From positions 434,001-498,000 of the forward strand of contig NZ_CP119108.1 in assembly GCF_029094505.1 (NCBI RefSeq): a stretch of 64,000 nt of DNA. The letters run 5' to 3'. A program made the translations under genes and the position numbers. The notes under the pieces were generated by a model. It had not been told where the DNA came from, made no database searches, and saw nothing but the letters and a program-made list of their open reading frames with translations. This DNA is from Microbacterium horticulturae (GTDB taxonomy: Bacteria > Actinomycetota > Actinomycetes > Actinomycetales > Microbacteriaceae). Shown here piece after piece: positions 16,565 through 28,666 of the stretch (its first letter is position 1; every line of letters begins with the position of its first letter).

Positions 16565-17251
16565 TCACGCCGCGGCGGCCAACTCGATCACGGTGCCGTT
16601 GACCTCGGCCGCGTCCTCGTCCCAGAGGGCGACGAACCGGTCGGCCAGGGCCTGCTCGAGGCCGTCGAGGGTCTTGACGCGGAAGACGGTGGATGCCGCG
16701 GCCAGATCGGCTGCGGCATCCCGTGCCGCCTTTGCGAAACCCTGCGCGACGGCACGCATCCAGGCTTCGCTCGCGGCCTTGACCGCGGCGTAGTTCGCGC
16801 CGCCGGCCAGCGGGCGTGCCACCGCCGTGGACGAGACCATCGCCAGGCGCGCAGCCGACGAGGCCCGCAGATCGCCCTCGAACGCGCGCGTCACGAACCG
16901 CAGCGCGGTCAGCGACCGCTCGAGGACGCGGTAGTCGGCGTCGCTCTGGCCGGCCAGGCCACCCCCGCCGCGCCACCCCCCGACGAGGTGCAGCACGCCG
17001 TCGACCCGCACATCCTGGGCGTGCAGCCGCTCGGCCAGGCCGTCGACGGCCCGCTCGTCGGTCAGGTCGCACGCCTCGGTCATCCACGCGGCGTCGGCGG
17101 CGAGTCGGGCGGCCAGCTGCTCGAGCTTCACCGGGTCGTGGCCGACCGCTATCACGTTGGCTCCGGCATCCACCAGCGTCTGCGCAGCGACCAGGCCGCT
17201 GCGGCTCGTGGCGCCCGCGATCAGCACCGTGCGCCCGGTCAGATCGGTCAT
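16565..17251 (-). CDS. SDR-family oxidoreductase
   Basis: 228 residues. N-terminal cofactor motif TVLIAGATSRSGLVAA, GVLHLVGGW in place of the usual NNAG, an SS-TAVA Ser region and NYAAVKAA with the catalytic Tyr/Lys. The divergent motifs leave cofactor and substrate open. ATG 17251 has GGAGG 14 nt upstream; a GTG at 17326 would add 25 residues but reads through the repeats described separately. It follows the DUF6421-like gene on the same strand, with its own probable promoter at a 20-bp palindrome. Confidence 0.8.
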   Translation of the reverse strand: MTDLTGRTVLIAGATSRSGLVAAQTLVDAGANVIAVGHDPVKLEQLAARLAADAAWMTEACDLTDERAVDGLAERLHAQDVRVDGVLHLVGGWRGGGGLAGQSDADYRVLERSLTALRFVTRAFEGDLRASSAARLAMVSSTAVARPLAGGANYAAVKAASEAWMRAVAQGFAKAARDAAADLAAASTVFRVKTLDGLEQALADRFVALWDEDAAEVNGTVIELAAAA

Positions 17252-17268
17252 CTTGTTGTTCACTTCCT

Positions 17269-17322
17269 CCGAGTGCACATCAAACCGCCGAGTGCACATC
17301 ATCCTGCCCACCAGTTTGATGT
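17269..17322. repeat. Direct and inverted repeats upstream of the SDR gene
   Basis: CCGAGTGCACATCA occurs at 17269-17282 and 17288-17301, 19 bp apart. ACATCAAAC (17277-17285) is mirrored by GTTTGATGT (17314-17322). It lies in the 147-bp gap between the DUF6421-like and SDR genes. Confidence 0.75.
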
Positions 17323-17329
17323 CCACCAG

Positions 17330-17349
17330 GCAAATTCATATGAATTTGC
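17330..17349. promoter_or_regulatory. 20-bp perfect palindrome, candidate operator
   Basis: GCAAATTCATATGAATTTGC is self-complementary along its full length and AT-rich in a GC-rich genome. About 80 bp before the SDR start; TATGAA inside it could be a -10 box, so a dimeric repressor here would block transcription. Confidence 0.6.
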
Positions 17350-17398
17350 CGTCCGGGCGTCCGGGCCGCCGGGGTCACCAGGCCGCGGCAGGAGCGGC

Positions 17399-18826
17399 TC
17401 AGTCGCGCCCGGTGATGCCCGCGGTCGACGCGATCACGTCGCCCATCTTCTTGGCGAGGGCCTCGTAGAACATCGAGAGCGGGAACTCGTCGTCCAGCAC
17501 CGCGTCGGTGTATCCCTTCGGCGCACCGGCGAGGATCTCATCGGGCAGGCCCCGCGCCCACGCCGAGGCGGGGTTCGGCTCGAGCACCGAGCGGACGAGC
17601 TCATACGCGGCCAGCCAGTGCGCGGTCTTCGGCCGGTCGATCGAGCGCCAGTACAGCTCGTCGATAGCATCGCCCAGCGCGACGACCGCGGCCGGCACGT
17701 TCTCCCAATCGAACGCGAGCGCCGTGTCGGTCCAGTGCAGCACATCGCGCTGGTGCAGCCAGGCGAACAGCAGCTGACCGCCCAGACCGTCGTAGTTGCG
17801 CACCCGTGAGCCGGTCAGCGGGAACCGGAAGATCCGGTCGAAGATCACCGCGTACTGCACGAGCTTCGCGTGATCGAGAATCTGCCGCTCGACCGGCGTG
17901 AGGTCATCGCGCGCCTCGAGTCGGCGCTGGATCGCGACCGACTCGCGGAACGCCGTCATGTCGCAGCGCATCTCCTCCAGCGAATAGAGGAAGTACGGCA
18001 TCCGCTGCTTGATCATGAACGGGTCGAACGGCAGGTCGCCGCGCATGTGGGTGCGGTCGTGGATGATGTCCCACATCACGAACGTCTCCTCGGCCAGCTT
18101 CTGGTCGTCGAGCAGGCGCGCCGCATCGGCGGGCAGATCGAGTTTGGTGATGTCGGATGCCGCGGCCACGACGCGCCGGTAGCGCGCGGCCTCGCGGTCT
18201 TGGAAGATCGCGCCCCAGGTGAACTGCGGAACTTCGCGCATCGCGACGGTCTCGGGGAACAGCACGGCCGAGTTCGTGTCGTAACCGGGCGTGAAGTCGA
18301 CCAGCCGCAGCGAGACGAACAGCTTGTTCGAGTAGTCGCCGGCCTGCAGCTCGGCGATGAACTCGGGCCAGATCACCTCGGCGATCAGCGCCTCGACGTA
18401 GCGATTGCGCGACCCGTTCTGCGTATACATCGGGAAGACGACAAGGTGCCGCAGTCCGTCGACGCGGTGCTGCTCGGGGTGGAAGGCGACGAGCGAATCG
18501 TAGAAGTCGGGAACGCCCAGGCCCTCGCTGTTCCAGCGCTCGAAATCGGCGATGGATGCTGCGAGGTATGCCTCATCGTGGGGAAACAGCGGTGCCAGCT
18601 CGGTGATCGACGCGATGATCGTGTCGACGAGGTCTGCGGCGCGGTCGGTGTGCTCGACGACCGAGCCGTCCTGCTCCTGGAGCTCTTGCAGATCGATGGC
18701 CGCCTGCTTCAGCGCGAGCCATGCGGGGGAGGTCTCGACCCCGGCGGCGGTGCCGTCCTCGACGACCTCGGGCTCACCGACGATGGTCTGCTGCGCGCGC
18801 TGGGCGTGGATCTGACTCGTGGACAT
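17399..18826 (-). CDS. DUF6421-like protein of unknown function
   Basis: 475 residues, no signal peptide. It appears to match a conserved actinobacterial family I recall as DUF6421: YTQNGSRNRYVEALIAEV, FVSLRLVDFTPGYDTN and MWDIIHDRTHMRGDLPFDPFMIKQ. The last segment is rich in His and Asp and could bind a metal, but no enzyme family is recognised. ATG 18826 has GGAGG 7 nt upstream. It is divergent from an Lrp-type regulator and followed by an SDR. The family number is from memory. Confidence 0.7.
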   Translation of the reverse strand: MSTSQIHAQRAQQTIVGEPEVVEDGTAAGVETSPAWLALKQAAIDLQELQEQDGSVVEHTDRAADLVDTIIASITELAPLFPHDEAYLAASIADFERWNSEGLGVPDFYDSLVAFHPEQHRVDGLRHLVVFPMYTQNGSRNRYVEALIAEVIWPEFIAELQAGDYSNKLFVSLRLVDFTPGYDTNSAVLFPETVAMREVPQFTWGAIFQDREAARYRRVVAAASDITKLDLPADAARLLDDQKLAEETFVMWDIIHDRTHMRGDLPFDPFMIKQRMPYFLYSLEEMRCDMTAFRESVAIQRRLEARDDLTPVERQILDHAKLVQYAVIFDRIFRFPLTGSRVRNYDGLGGQLLFAWLHQRDVLHWTDTALAFDWENVPAAVVALGDAIDELYWRSIDRPKTAHWLAAYELVRSVLEPNPASAWARGLPDEILAGAPKGYTDAVLDDEFPLSMFYEALAKKMGDVIASTAGITGRD

Positions 18827-18885
18827 GTGGAACCTCCGATCGTTGAGGGTCGGGCCGCGCCAGGGTTCCGGGCGGCACATCCTGG

Positions 18886-18924
18886 AATATTTACGGCGAT
18901 ACTGCCGTCACACCGATAATATTA
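18886..18924. promoter_or_regulatory. Twin AATATT sites in the DUF6421/Lrp divergent promoter
   Basis: AATATTTACGGC begins at 18886 and a second AATATTACGGCC lies at 18918-18929. TAATAT (18917-18922) is also a perfect -10 for the Lrp gene, 7 nt before ATG 18930. This is a plausible autoregulated operator. Confidence 0.5.
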
Positions 18925-18929
18925 CGGCC

Positions 18930-19418
18930 ATGGTGGATGCGAAACCCGAACCCCTCGACGCCGTCGACACGGGCATCATCGCCGCCCTCTCGCTCGATGC
19001 GCGGGCGACGCTCACCCAGCTGGCAGAGCAGGTCGGCCTGTCGATCTCGGCCGTGCAGGCGCGCCTGCGCCGCCTCGAGTCGCGCGGCGTGATCACCGGG
19101 TACCGACCGACCGTCGACCCCGAGGCCGTCGGCAAGCCGCTGGCCGCGTTCATCGAGATCTCGCCGCTCGACCCCGCCCAGCCCGACAACGCGCCCGAGC
19201 TGCTTGAGCCGCTCTCCGAGATCGAGGCGTGCCACTCGATAGCGGGCGAGGCGAGCTACATGCTCTTCGTGCGTGTCGCCTCGCCGCGCGAGCTCGAGCG
19301 GCTCATCGGCCAGATCCGCCAGGCAGCCTCCGTGCGCACGCGCACGACGATCGCGCTGCAGACCTTCTACGAGTACCGGCCGCTTGTGCCCGCGGCATCC
19401 ACCCCTCCCGGTCTCTGA
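18930..19418 (+). CDS. Lrp/AsnC-family transcriptional regulator
   Basis: 162 residues. N-terminal winged helix-turn-helix: DAVDTGIIAALSLDARATLTQLAEQVGLSISAVQARLRRLESRGVI. C-terminal RAM (ligand-binding) domain with SIAGEASYMLFVRV. It should bind DNA as an oligomer and sense an amino acid or related ligand. Divergent from the DUF6421-like gene over a 103-bp gap with repeated AATATT sites, so it probably controls that gene and itself. Start set by TAATAT 7 nt upstream. Confidence 0.92.
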   Translation: MVDAKPEPLDAVDTGIIAALSLDARATLTQLAEQVGLSISAVQARLRRLESRGVITGYRPTVDPEAVGKPLAAFIEISPLDPAQPDNAPELLEPLSEIEACHSIAGEASYMLFVRVASPRELERLIGQIRQAASVRTRTTIALQTFYEYRPLVPAASTPPGL

Positions 19419-19576
19419 GCGATTCCTCGGTTTCGCGGGGAGACGTGGGCCGAGGCGCCGGCGCCCGAATGCGCAGGGGGTGGCCGAAGGCCCCGAAACC
19501 GCGGCATGATGGGCAGTAGGTCACGGCCACGCCGGGCACGGCGCGCGCCGATTGCTCGTGCCGGGAGGCGATATCG

Positions 19577-22387
<2,811 letters not shown>

Positions 22388-22520
22388 GCTCTCCGGTCGT
22401 CGCGTGAGCGCAGCGAGGTGCGGGCGGGGAGCTGAGACCTCGACGCCGGGGCGGAGCTGCGAGACGCGGGACCGACATCGAATACATCCGGGGATGGATG
22501 CCGCGGGCCCATCGCTCCCG

Positions 22521-22526
22521 TAGCGT
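22521..22526 (+). promoter_or_regulatory. Candidate -10 box (TAGCGT), leaderless histidine kinase gene
   Basis: It ends 6 nt before GTG 22533; no ribosome site is visible. Confidence 0.5.
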
Positions 22527-22532
22527 GAACGT

Positions 22533-23696
22533 GTGTTCCGCTCGCTCCAGTCGTATCAGATAGTGATCGACGTCATCATCGCGGTGCTGTTCGCGCTGGT
22601 GACGGCGCCGGCCGAGATCGGCGTGAACACCGCGCAGTGGTGGAGCGTGCCGATCGGCCTGCTCGCGGGCGTGGTCTTCGGCGCCGCGCTCGCGTTGCGC
22701 AGAATGGCGCCGGGGCTCGCCCTGGGCATCGCCTGGCTCGGGGCCATCGTCGAGATGACGTTCGGCCGCGTGCCGGGCCCGGCATCGCTGGCCGTGTTCG
22801 CCGTGCTCTACACCGCGGCGGCCTACGGCACGATCACGGTCTTCTGGTTCGGGTTCGGCTCGGCGATCGCCGGTGCCATCGTCGCCGTGCTGTACCTGTA
22901 CATCGCGCCGGGCAACATCGAGCTCACGATGGCAGGAGTGAGCACGGTGGTGGCGATCGTGATCGCCGCGATCTTCGCATTCCTGCTGGCTTGGACGGCC
23001 GGCGCGCTCGTGCGGGCGACCCGGCGGTCGCGCGTCGACCGGGTCGCGCAGCAGCGCGCCCGGGCCGAGGCGATCGCGGAGCAGGAGCGCACCCGTATCG
23101 CGCGAGACATGCACGACGTCGTCGCGCATTCCCTCGCGGTGGTGATCGCCCAAGCCGACGGTGCGCGGTATGCCGCGGCATCCGACCCCGCCGCCCAGTC
23201 GGCGGCCCTGGGCACCATCTCGTCCACCGCGCGCTCTGCGCTCGCCGATGTGCGTCTGCTGCTCGGGCAGCTGCGCCACAGCCAGGAAGACGGCCCGCAG
23301 CCCACGATCGCCGACCTCGACGAGCTCTTCGGTCAGATCAGAGCCGCGGGGCTCGACATCCGGGTCACGGTCGATCCGGCGCCGCGCGGCGACGTGCCCG
23401 CGGCCGTGCAGCTGGCGGTCTACCGCATTCTGCAGGAGGCCCTCACCAACGCGCTGCGCCACGGCGCCCCCGGACCCGTCGACGTCGGCCTGGCGTGGCA
23501 TCCCGCCCGCGTCGATGTCATCGTGCGCAACGCTCTGGCCGCTCCTGCGGCGCCGGGCGCACCCGGCACCGGCTCGCACGGGCACGGGCTCATCGGAATG
23601 CGCGAGCGCGCGCTGCTGGTGGGTGGCACACTGGATGCCGGAGCCGAAGCCGGCGCATTCGTGGTGCGTGCGGGCATCCCGATCGGAGGAGCCTGA
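22533..23696 (+). CDS. NarL-type sensor histidine kinase
   Basis: 387 residues from GTG 22533. Four to five hydrophobic segments fill residues 8-160 with almost no extracellular domain, so it may sense membrane state. A HisKA_3 dimerisation helix follows with RIARDMHDVVAHSLAVV (phospho-acceptor His194). The C-terminal HATPase region includes LQEALTNALRHG and GHGLIGMRERA. It autophosphorylates and hands phosphate to the response regulator, whose start overlaps its stop by one base. The signal is unknown. Confidence 0.92.
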   Translation: MFRSLQSYQIVIDVIIAVLFALVTAPAEIGVNTAQWWSVPIGLLAGVVFGAALALRRMAPGLALGIAWLGAIVEMTFGRVPGPASLAVFAVLYTAAAYGTITVFWFGFGSAIAGAIVAVLYLYIAPGNIELTMAGVSTVVAIVIAAIFAFLLAWTAGALVRATRRSRVDRVAQQRARAEAIAEQERTRIARDMHDVVAHSLAVVIAQADGARYAAASDPAAQSAALGTISSTARSALADVRLLLGQLRHSQEDGPQPTIADLDELFGQIRAAGLDIRVTVDPAPRGDVPAAVQLAVYRILQEALTNALRHGAPGPVDVGLAWHPARVDVIVRNALAAPAAPGAPGTGSHGHGLIGMRERALLVGGTLDAGAEAGAFVVRAGIPIGGA

Positions 23697-24334
23697 TGAT
23701 CCGCGTGGTGCTGGCCGACGACCAGGCGTTGTTTCGTGCCGGCATTCGGATGGTGATCGATTCTCAGCCCGACCTCGAGGTCGTCGGCGAGGCGGCCGAT
23801 GGGCGCGAGGCGGTCGACGTCGTGCGCGCGACGCAGCCCGACGTGGTGCTCATGGACATCCGCATGCCCACGATGGACGGCCTCACCGCCACCGCCGAGC
23901 TGCTGCGCGACGACGACGCGCCGCGCATCGTCATGCTCACCACTTTCGACCTCGACGAGGCGGCCGCGCGGGCGATCCGCCAGGGGGCGAGCGGCTTTCT
24001 GCTCAAGGACGCCGACCCCGAGTTCCTCCTGGCGGCGATCCGCACCGTGCATGCGGGCTCGGCCGTGATCGCGGCATCCGCCACCCGCGAGCTGTTCGCA
24101 CAGACGATGGATGCCGCGACCAAGCCGGTGCCGCCGTCGTTCGACGACCTCACCGAGCGCGAGAAGCAGATCTTCGCGCTCGCGGCGCGCGGGCTCTCGA
24201 ATGCGGAGATCGCGGCGCGCGAGTACCTCTCCGAGGCGACGGTGAAGACGCACATCAGCCGGATCCTCACCAAGCTCGCGCTGCGCGACCGCGTGCAGCT
24301 GGTCGTGTTCGCGTTCGAGCACGGCCTGGCCTGA
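23696..24334 (+). CDS. NarL/LuxR-type response regulator
   Basis: 212 residues. Receiver domain with the acidic pair Asp8/Asp9 and phospho-acceptor Asp54 in VVLMDIRMP, and a conserved Lys in FLLKDA. C-terminal LuxR helix-turn-helix: LTEREKQIFALAARGLSNAEIAAREYLSEATVKTHISRI. It is the DNA-binding partner of the kinase immediately upstream (TGATG overlap). Targets are not evident. Confidence 0.94.
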   Translation: MIRVVLADDQALFRAGIRMVIDSQPDLEVVGEAADGREAVDVVRATQPDVVLMDIRMPTMDGLTATAELLRDDDAPRIVMLTTFDLDEAAARAIRQGASGFLLKDADPEFLLAAIRTVHAGSAVIAASATRELFAQTMDAATKPVPPSFDDLTEREKQIFALAARGLSNAEIAAREYLSEATVKTHISRILTKLALRDRVQLVVFAFEHGLA

Positions 24335-24379
24335 CGCGCCGCGCCGCGGCATCCCGTCGCTCCCGCGGCTCCTCCCGAA

Positions 24380-24452
24380 CGGTGAGAGTGCAGCTGGTGG
24401 ACGAAGAAGCGGTTGCTTCCCTATCTTTCGGCGACCAGTTGCACTCTCACCG
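24380..24452. repeat. Dispersed ~74-bp palindromic element, copy 1
   Basis: 19-bp arms CGGTGAGAGTGCAGCTGGT (24380-24398) and its near-perfect complement (24434-24452), with a loop containing GAAGCGGTTGCTTCC. The same element occurs at 43610 and 48476. It sits in a convergent gap. Confidence 0.85.
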
Positions 24453-24481
24453 GTGGGAGGCGGGGGAGGGGATGCCGCGGG

Positions 24482-25447
24482 TCAGACCCGCTCGGCGAGC
24501 CAGCGGGCCTGGCGCAGCCACTGCTCGGTCTGGCCGCCCTCGTGGCCGTTGAACTCGTAGACCTCGATCTGCTTGTCGGGCGAGCCGCAGTGGTTGAAGG
24601 CCGCGAAGACGCTCGAGGGCAGCACGATGCCGTCCATGAGTCCGACCGAGAACAGCGCCGGGGCCGCGATGCGTCGCGCGAAGTTCACGCCGTCGAAGTA
24701 CGAGAGCGTCTCGAACACCTGCGCGATCTCGGCGCGGTGCACCGCGAGGTAGCGCTCGATCTCCAGGAACGGGTGGTCGGGCGTCATCTCCACCGAGCGG
24801 CGGAAGTGGCACAGGAACGGCACATCGGGCATCGCGGCGTTCACGGCCGGATGCAGCGCCGCCGCGGCCAGCGTGATGCCGCCGCCCTGGCTGCCGCCGG
24901 AGACGCTGATGCGGGTGGCGTCGACGAACGGCAGCGCCGCGGCGGTGTCGATCAGGCGCACCGCGTCGGTGAACACACGGCGGTAGAAGTACGTGTCGGG
25001 CTGCCGGATGCCCCGCGTCATGAACCCGGGAACGGCGCCGTCCGAGCCGTGCGGGTCGGGGGTGTCGCCGCCGGTGCCCCAGCCGCTGCCCTGCCCACGG
25101 GTGTCCATGAGGATGTGCACGTAACCGGCCGCCGCCCACTGCAGACGCTCGCCGGGCACGCCGCGCCCGCCGTTGTAGCCGATGTACTCGACGACCGCCG
25201 GGAGCGGCTCGTCGGTGCGCGGCCGGGTGATCCACGCGCGGATCGGGTCGCCGCCGAAGCCGCTGAACGTGAGGTCTTCGATGAGCAACTGGGTGACCGG
25301 TGAATCGACCGGAACGACGACCGGATCGGATGCCGCGGCCCGGGCCTCCTCCAGAGTGCGACGCCAGAACGCGTCGAAGTCATCGGGCTCGGCCACGTCG
25401 GGCCGGTAGGTGCGGAGGTCTGCGAGCGGAAGATCTGTCAACGGCAC
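24482..25447 (-). CDS. Acetylxylan esterase/cephalosporin-C deacetylase family
   Basis: 321 residues, no signal peptide, so an intracellular esterase. AXE1 family: LPLADLRTYRP opening, YIGYNGGRG, MDTRGQGSGW, and SGGSQGGG with nucleophile Ser186; the C-terminal His lies in FNGHEGG. These hexameric enzymes remove acetyl groups from oligosaccharides. GTG 25447 is chosen because TACGTT at 25455-25460 ends 7 nt upstream and homologues start here. It faces the GH1 gene across a 219-bp divergent gap and probably strips O-acetyl groups before the glycosidases act. Confidence 0.9.
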   Translation of the reverse strand: MPLTDLPLADLRTYRPDVAEPDDFDAFWRRTLEEARAAASDPVVVPVDSPVTQLLIEDLTFSGFGGDPIRAWITRPRTDEPLPAVVEYIGYNGGRGVPGERLQWAAAGYVHILMDTRGQGSGWGTGGDTPDPHGSDGAVPGFMTRGIRQPDTYFYRRVFTDAVRLIDTAAALPFVDATRISVSGGSQGGGITLAAAALHPAVNAAMPDVPFLCHFRRSVEMTPDHPFLEIERYLAVHRAEIAQVFETLSYFDGVNFARRIAAPALFSVGLMDGIVLPSSVFAAFNHCGSPDKQIEVYEFNGHEGGQTEQWLRQARWLAERV

Positions 25448-25454
25448 GACCGCC

Positions 25455-25460
25455 AACGTA
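25455..25460 (-). promoter_or_regulatory. Candidate -10 box (TACGTT), leaderless esterase gene
   Basis: It ends 7 nt before GTG 25447 on the minus strand. Confidence 0.45.
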
Positions 25461-25584
25461 CACGATGCGGGCACGGGTCTCTGCACGGGCGCCGTGCCGC
25501 GGCATCCCGGCGTTGAGGCGCCCGGCGTCCCGGCGCCCGACGATCGGGAGGGGCGGGCGCTTGCGCGACGGGCGGGGAGGCCCT

Positions 25585-25606
25585 AATCTAAGTCGAAGCG
25601 TTTCGA
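25585..25606 (+). promoter_or_regulatory. GH1-GH43 promoter with LacI-type operator 1
   Basis: TAATCT (25585-25590) fits a -10 box; TCGAAGCGTTTCGA (25593-25606) directly follows it, covering the expected transcription start. The 14-mer fits TCGAA-N-CG-N-TTCGA, a LacI-family operator shape, and recurs near 28667 and 36700. Confidence 0.65.
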
Positions 25607-25666
25607 CTCACGGTGCCGCAGAGGACCCGGAAGAACGCGGACATCGACGTGACGAACGGGAGACCA

Positions 25667-27103
25667 GTGAGCACCGACGCTTCGCCCCAGATCCGCAGTG
25701 CGGATTTCCGAGACAGCGGCCTGCGCTTTCCGACAGGCTTCACCTTCGGCTCGGCCACGGCCTCGTACCAGGTCGAGGGTGCCGCGAACGAGGACGGCCG
25801 CGGCCCCTCGATCTGGGACACGTTCAGCCGCACGCCCGGCAAGGTCTGGAACGGCGACACCGGTGACGTCGCGTGCGATCACTACCACCGCTGGGAGTCC
25901 GACCTCGACCTGATGGCCGATCTCGGTCTGGGTGCCTACCGCTTCTCGATAGCCTGGCCACGCATCATCCCCACCGGCCGTGGCGCAGTCAACCAGGCGG
26001 GCATCGACTTCTACTCGCGTCTGGTCGACGGCCTGCTCGCGCGCGGCATCCGCCCCGTCGCGACGCTGTACCACTGGGACCTGCCGCAGACGTTGGAGGA
26101 TGCCGGGGGCTGGCCGGCGCGCGAGACCGCCGATGCCTTCGCGGAGTATGCGTCGGTGCTGGGCGCCGCGCTCGGCGACCGCGTGCACACCTGGACGACC
26201 CTCAACGAGCCGTGGTGCACGGCCTACCTCGGCTACGGCCAGGGCGGCCACGCGCCGGGCCGGCGCGAGCCCGCCGCATCGCTGGCCGCCGCCCACCACC
26301 TCAACCTCGCGCACGGTCGTGCGCTGCAGGCGCTGCGCGCGACCTCGACCGGCTCGCCCGAGTACTCGGTCACGCTCAACCTGCACGTCGCGCGCGGCGA
26401 GGCCGAGGCCGTGCGCCGCATCGACGCCGTCGGCAACCGCGTCTTCACGAGCCCCATGCTGCGCGGCGTCTACGACGACGACCTCATCGCCGACACCGCG
26501 GCGCTCACCGACTGGTCGTTCGTGCGCGACGGCGACCTCGCCGAGATTCACCAGCCGATCGACGTGCTGGGCGTGAACTACTACTCCACCAACACCGTGC
26601 GGCTGTGGAGCGGCGACGCCCCGCGGCAGAGCAACGACGGCCACAAGCCCGCCGACGGCGGCACGGCATGGCCCGGCAGCGACGACGTCGTCGAGTTCTT
26701 GCCGCAGCCGGGCCCGCACACGGCCATGGACTGGAACATCGCGCCCGACGGACTGCTCGAACTGCTGCACACGCTGCGCGACCGGTTCCCCGAGCAGCCG
26801 CTGATGATCACCGAGAACGGCGCCGCGTTCGAGGACGCGGTCTCGGGCGACGGCGGCGTGCACGACGCCGAGCGGGTCGACTACCTGCGCCGGCACCTCA
26901 CCGCCGCGCACCGTGCGATCGAAGACGGCGTCGACCTGCGCGGGTACTTCGTCTGGTCGCTGCTCGACAACTTCGAGTGGGGCTATGGCTACGCCAAGCG
27001 CTTCGGCGTGGTGCGTGTCGACTTCGATGACCAGACCCGTACGGTCAAGGACTCCGGGCACTGGTTCCGGGGACTGGCCACCACCGGCGTCATCCCGGAG
27101 TGA
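25667..27103 (+). CDS. Glycoside hydrolase family 1 beta-glucosidase
   Basis: 478 residues from GTG 25667 (GGGAGA 6 nt upstream). GH1 barrel with acid/base Glu181 in TTLNEPW and nucleophile Glu383 in [27 protein letters not shown] is the family's N-terminal signature. No signal peptide, so it hydrolyses beta-glucosides inside the cell. It is coupled to the GH43 gene (GTGA overlap). The promoter carries a LacI-type operator shared with the transporter and other glycosidase operons. Confidence 0.94.
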   Translation: MSTDASPQIRSADFRDSGLRFPTGFTFGSATASYQVEGAANEDGRGPSIWDTFSRTPGKVWNGDTGDVACDHYHRWESDLDLMADLGLGAYRFSIAWPRIIPTGRGAVNQAGIDFYSRLVDGLLARGIRPVATLYHWDLPQTLEDAGGWPARETADAFAEYASVLGAALGDRVHTWTTLNEPWCTAYLGYGQGGHAPGRREPAASLAAAHHLNLAHGRALQALRATSTGSPEYSVTLNLHVARGEAEAVRRIDAVGNRVFTSPMLRGVYDDDLIADTAALTDWSFVRDGDLAEIHQPIDVLGVNYYSTNTVRLWSGDAPRQSNDGHKPADGGTAWPGSDDVVEFLPQPGPHTAMDWNIAPDGLLELLHTLRDRFPEQPLMITENGAAFEDAVSGDGGVHDAERVDYLRRHLTAAHRAIEDGVDLRGYFVWSLLDNFEWGYGYAKRFGVVRVDFDDQTRTVKDSGHWFRGLATTGVIPE

Positions 27104-28569
27104 CGGCGATGGGTCTGCGCGATGCGGCGACGACGCCGATCATCCCGGGCTTCTTTCCCGACCCGAGCGTCTGTCGCGCAGGCGACACCCTGTACCTCGC
27201 GAACTCATCCTTCGAGTACTCGCCGGGTGTGCCGCTCTGGCGCAGCGGCGATCTGGTCACCTGGCGCGAGGCCGGGCACGCGCTCGACGGCGACCCGGCT
27301 TTCACAGCGGGGGATGCCGCGGCCGGCGGCGGCGTGTACGCGCCCACACTGCGCCACCATGATGGGCGCTTCTGGATGATCACGACCAACGTGTCGGGCG
27401 CACCCGGGCAGCTCGTCACCTCGGCGCCCGAGATCGAGGGGCCGTGGGAGCCGGCGCGCGTCATCACCGGCATCCCGGGCATCGACCCCGATCTGGCGTG
27501 GGATGACGACGGCACCTGCCTGATCAGTTACAGCTCGAACACGCCCGAGGTGCCCGGCATCGGTCAGGTGCCCGTCGACCTCGAGCAGGGTGTGGTGATC
27601 GGGCCCCCGCGCTCGATCATGCCCGGCACCGGCCTGGCCTACCCCGAGGGTCCCCACGTCTTCCGTCGCGGTGCGTGGTGGTATCTGCTGTTCGCCGAAG
27701 GCGGGACCGAGCGCGGGCACTGCGTGAGCGTGGCGCGAGGGCCCGCGGCATCCGGCCCCTTCGAACTCTGTCCCGCGAACCCGATCCTCACCCGGCGCAG
27801 CACCACCTTTCCTGTGCAGAACACCGGCCACTCCGACGTGGTGGAGCTCGCTGACGGCACCTGGGCGATGGTCTACCTCGGGGTGCGTCCGCGCGGGGCG
27901 ACGCCGCTGTTCCACGTCAACGGGCGTGAGACATTCCTCGCGGGTGTCGATTGGGTCGACGACTGGCCGGTCGTGGTCACGGACCGGTACGAGATCCCCG
28001 CGGCGCCCACGGCGTTCGTCGACCGGTTCGAGACGCTGCATCCGCGCTGGATCTCTCCCGGTGCCGCCCCCGCTGACATCGCGACCGTCGGCGACGGTGT
28101 GACGCTGCGGGCCGTCGAGACGCCTGGCGGTGCGCCGGCGTTGCTCGGCGTGCGCGCTCGCGATCCGTACTGGCGCTTCGCCGCTGTCACCGAAGCCCGC
28201 GACGGCGCGGCCCTGCGTGTGCGGATGGACGAGCGCCATTGGTACGAGCTGCGGCTGACCGGCGGGCGGCCGGTCGTGCACGCGCGGATCGGGTCGGTGT
28301 CGCAGGAGTTCGCGGCCGACATGCCGCTGGTGGCGCACGGCGCGATCGAGTTGCGGGTGCGGGCGGATGCCGCCACCACCGGCGGTCCGGACGACCTGGT
28401 CTTCGAGGTGGCCGATGCCGACGGCATCCACCCCCTCGTACGCCTCGACGGACGTTACCTGTCTACGGAGGTCGCCGGGGGATTCGTCGGTCGCGTCATC
28501 GGTCTGCGCACCGAGGGCGGCCCAGTGCGGTTCACCGAGGCGCGCTACGCGCCGGAGGTGCCGAGCTGA
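27100..28569 (+). CDS. Glycoside hydrolase family 43 (beta-xylosidase/arabinofuranosidase-like)
   Basis: 489 residues. Five-blade propeller with the GH43 triad: Asp21 in GFFPDPSV (base), Asp129 in GIDPDLAW, Glu183 in YPEGPHVF (acid). Residues 300-489 form a C-terminal beta-sandwich as in two-domain GH43 xylosidases. No signal peptide. It should release xylose or arabinose from the ends of short oligosaccharides; the specificity is not decidable here. The GTG start overlaps the GH1 stop (27100-27103); ATG 27109 is an alternative. Confidence 0.9.
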   Translation: MTAMGLRDAATTPIIPGFFPDPSVCRAGDTLYLANSSFEYSPGVPLWRSGDLVTWREAGHALDGDPAFTAGDAAAGGGVYAPTLRHHDGRFWMITTNVSGAPGQLVTSAPEIEGPWEPARVITGIPGIDPDLAWDDDGTCLISYSSNTPEVPGIGQVPVDLEQGVVIGPPRSIMPGTGLAYPEGPHVFRRGAWWYLLFAEGGTERGHCVSVARGPAASGPFELCPANPILTRRSTTFPVQNTGHSDVVELADGTWAMVYLGVRPRGATPLFHVNGRETFLAGVDWVDDWPVVVTDRYEIPAAPTAFVDRFETLHPRWISPGAAPADIATVGDGVTLRAVETPGGAPALLGVRARDPYWRFAAVTEARDGAALRVRMDERHWYELRLTGGRPVVHARIGSVSQEFAADMPLVAHGAIELRVRADAATTGGPDDLVFEVADADGIHPLVRLDGRYLSTEVAGGFVGRVIGLRTEGGPVRFTEARYAPEVPS

Positions 28570-28579
28570 TGGCACGTTA

Positions 28580-28593
28580 TGGGAGCGCTCTCT
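28580..28593. promoter_or_regulatory. CebR-like 14-bp site upstream of the transporter
   Basis: TGGGAGCGCTCTCT differs by two bases from the streptomycete cellobiose-repressor operator TGGGAGCGCTCCCA (known consensus, from memory). It lies 10 bp after the GH43 stop. Confidence 0.5.
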
Positions 28594-28666
28594 ATCGTTA
28601 TGACGGCGTTACGCGCCAAGAGTTGACGAATCGCCGGGCGCGTGGTTTCTTTATTCCAAGCCGTAA

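Noticed and set aside
17252..17326. 25-residue N-terminal extension of the SDR from GTG 17326
   Set aside because: The region is made of direct and inverted repeats and has no cofactor-binding fold sequence; ATG 17251 gives the normal SDR start.
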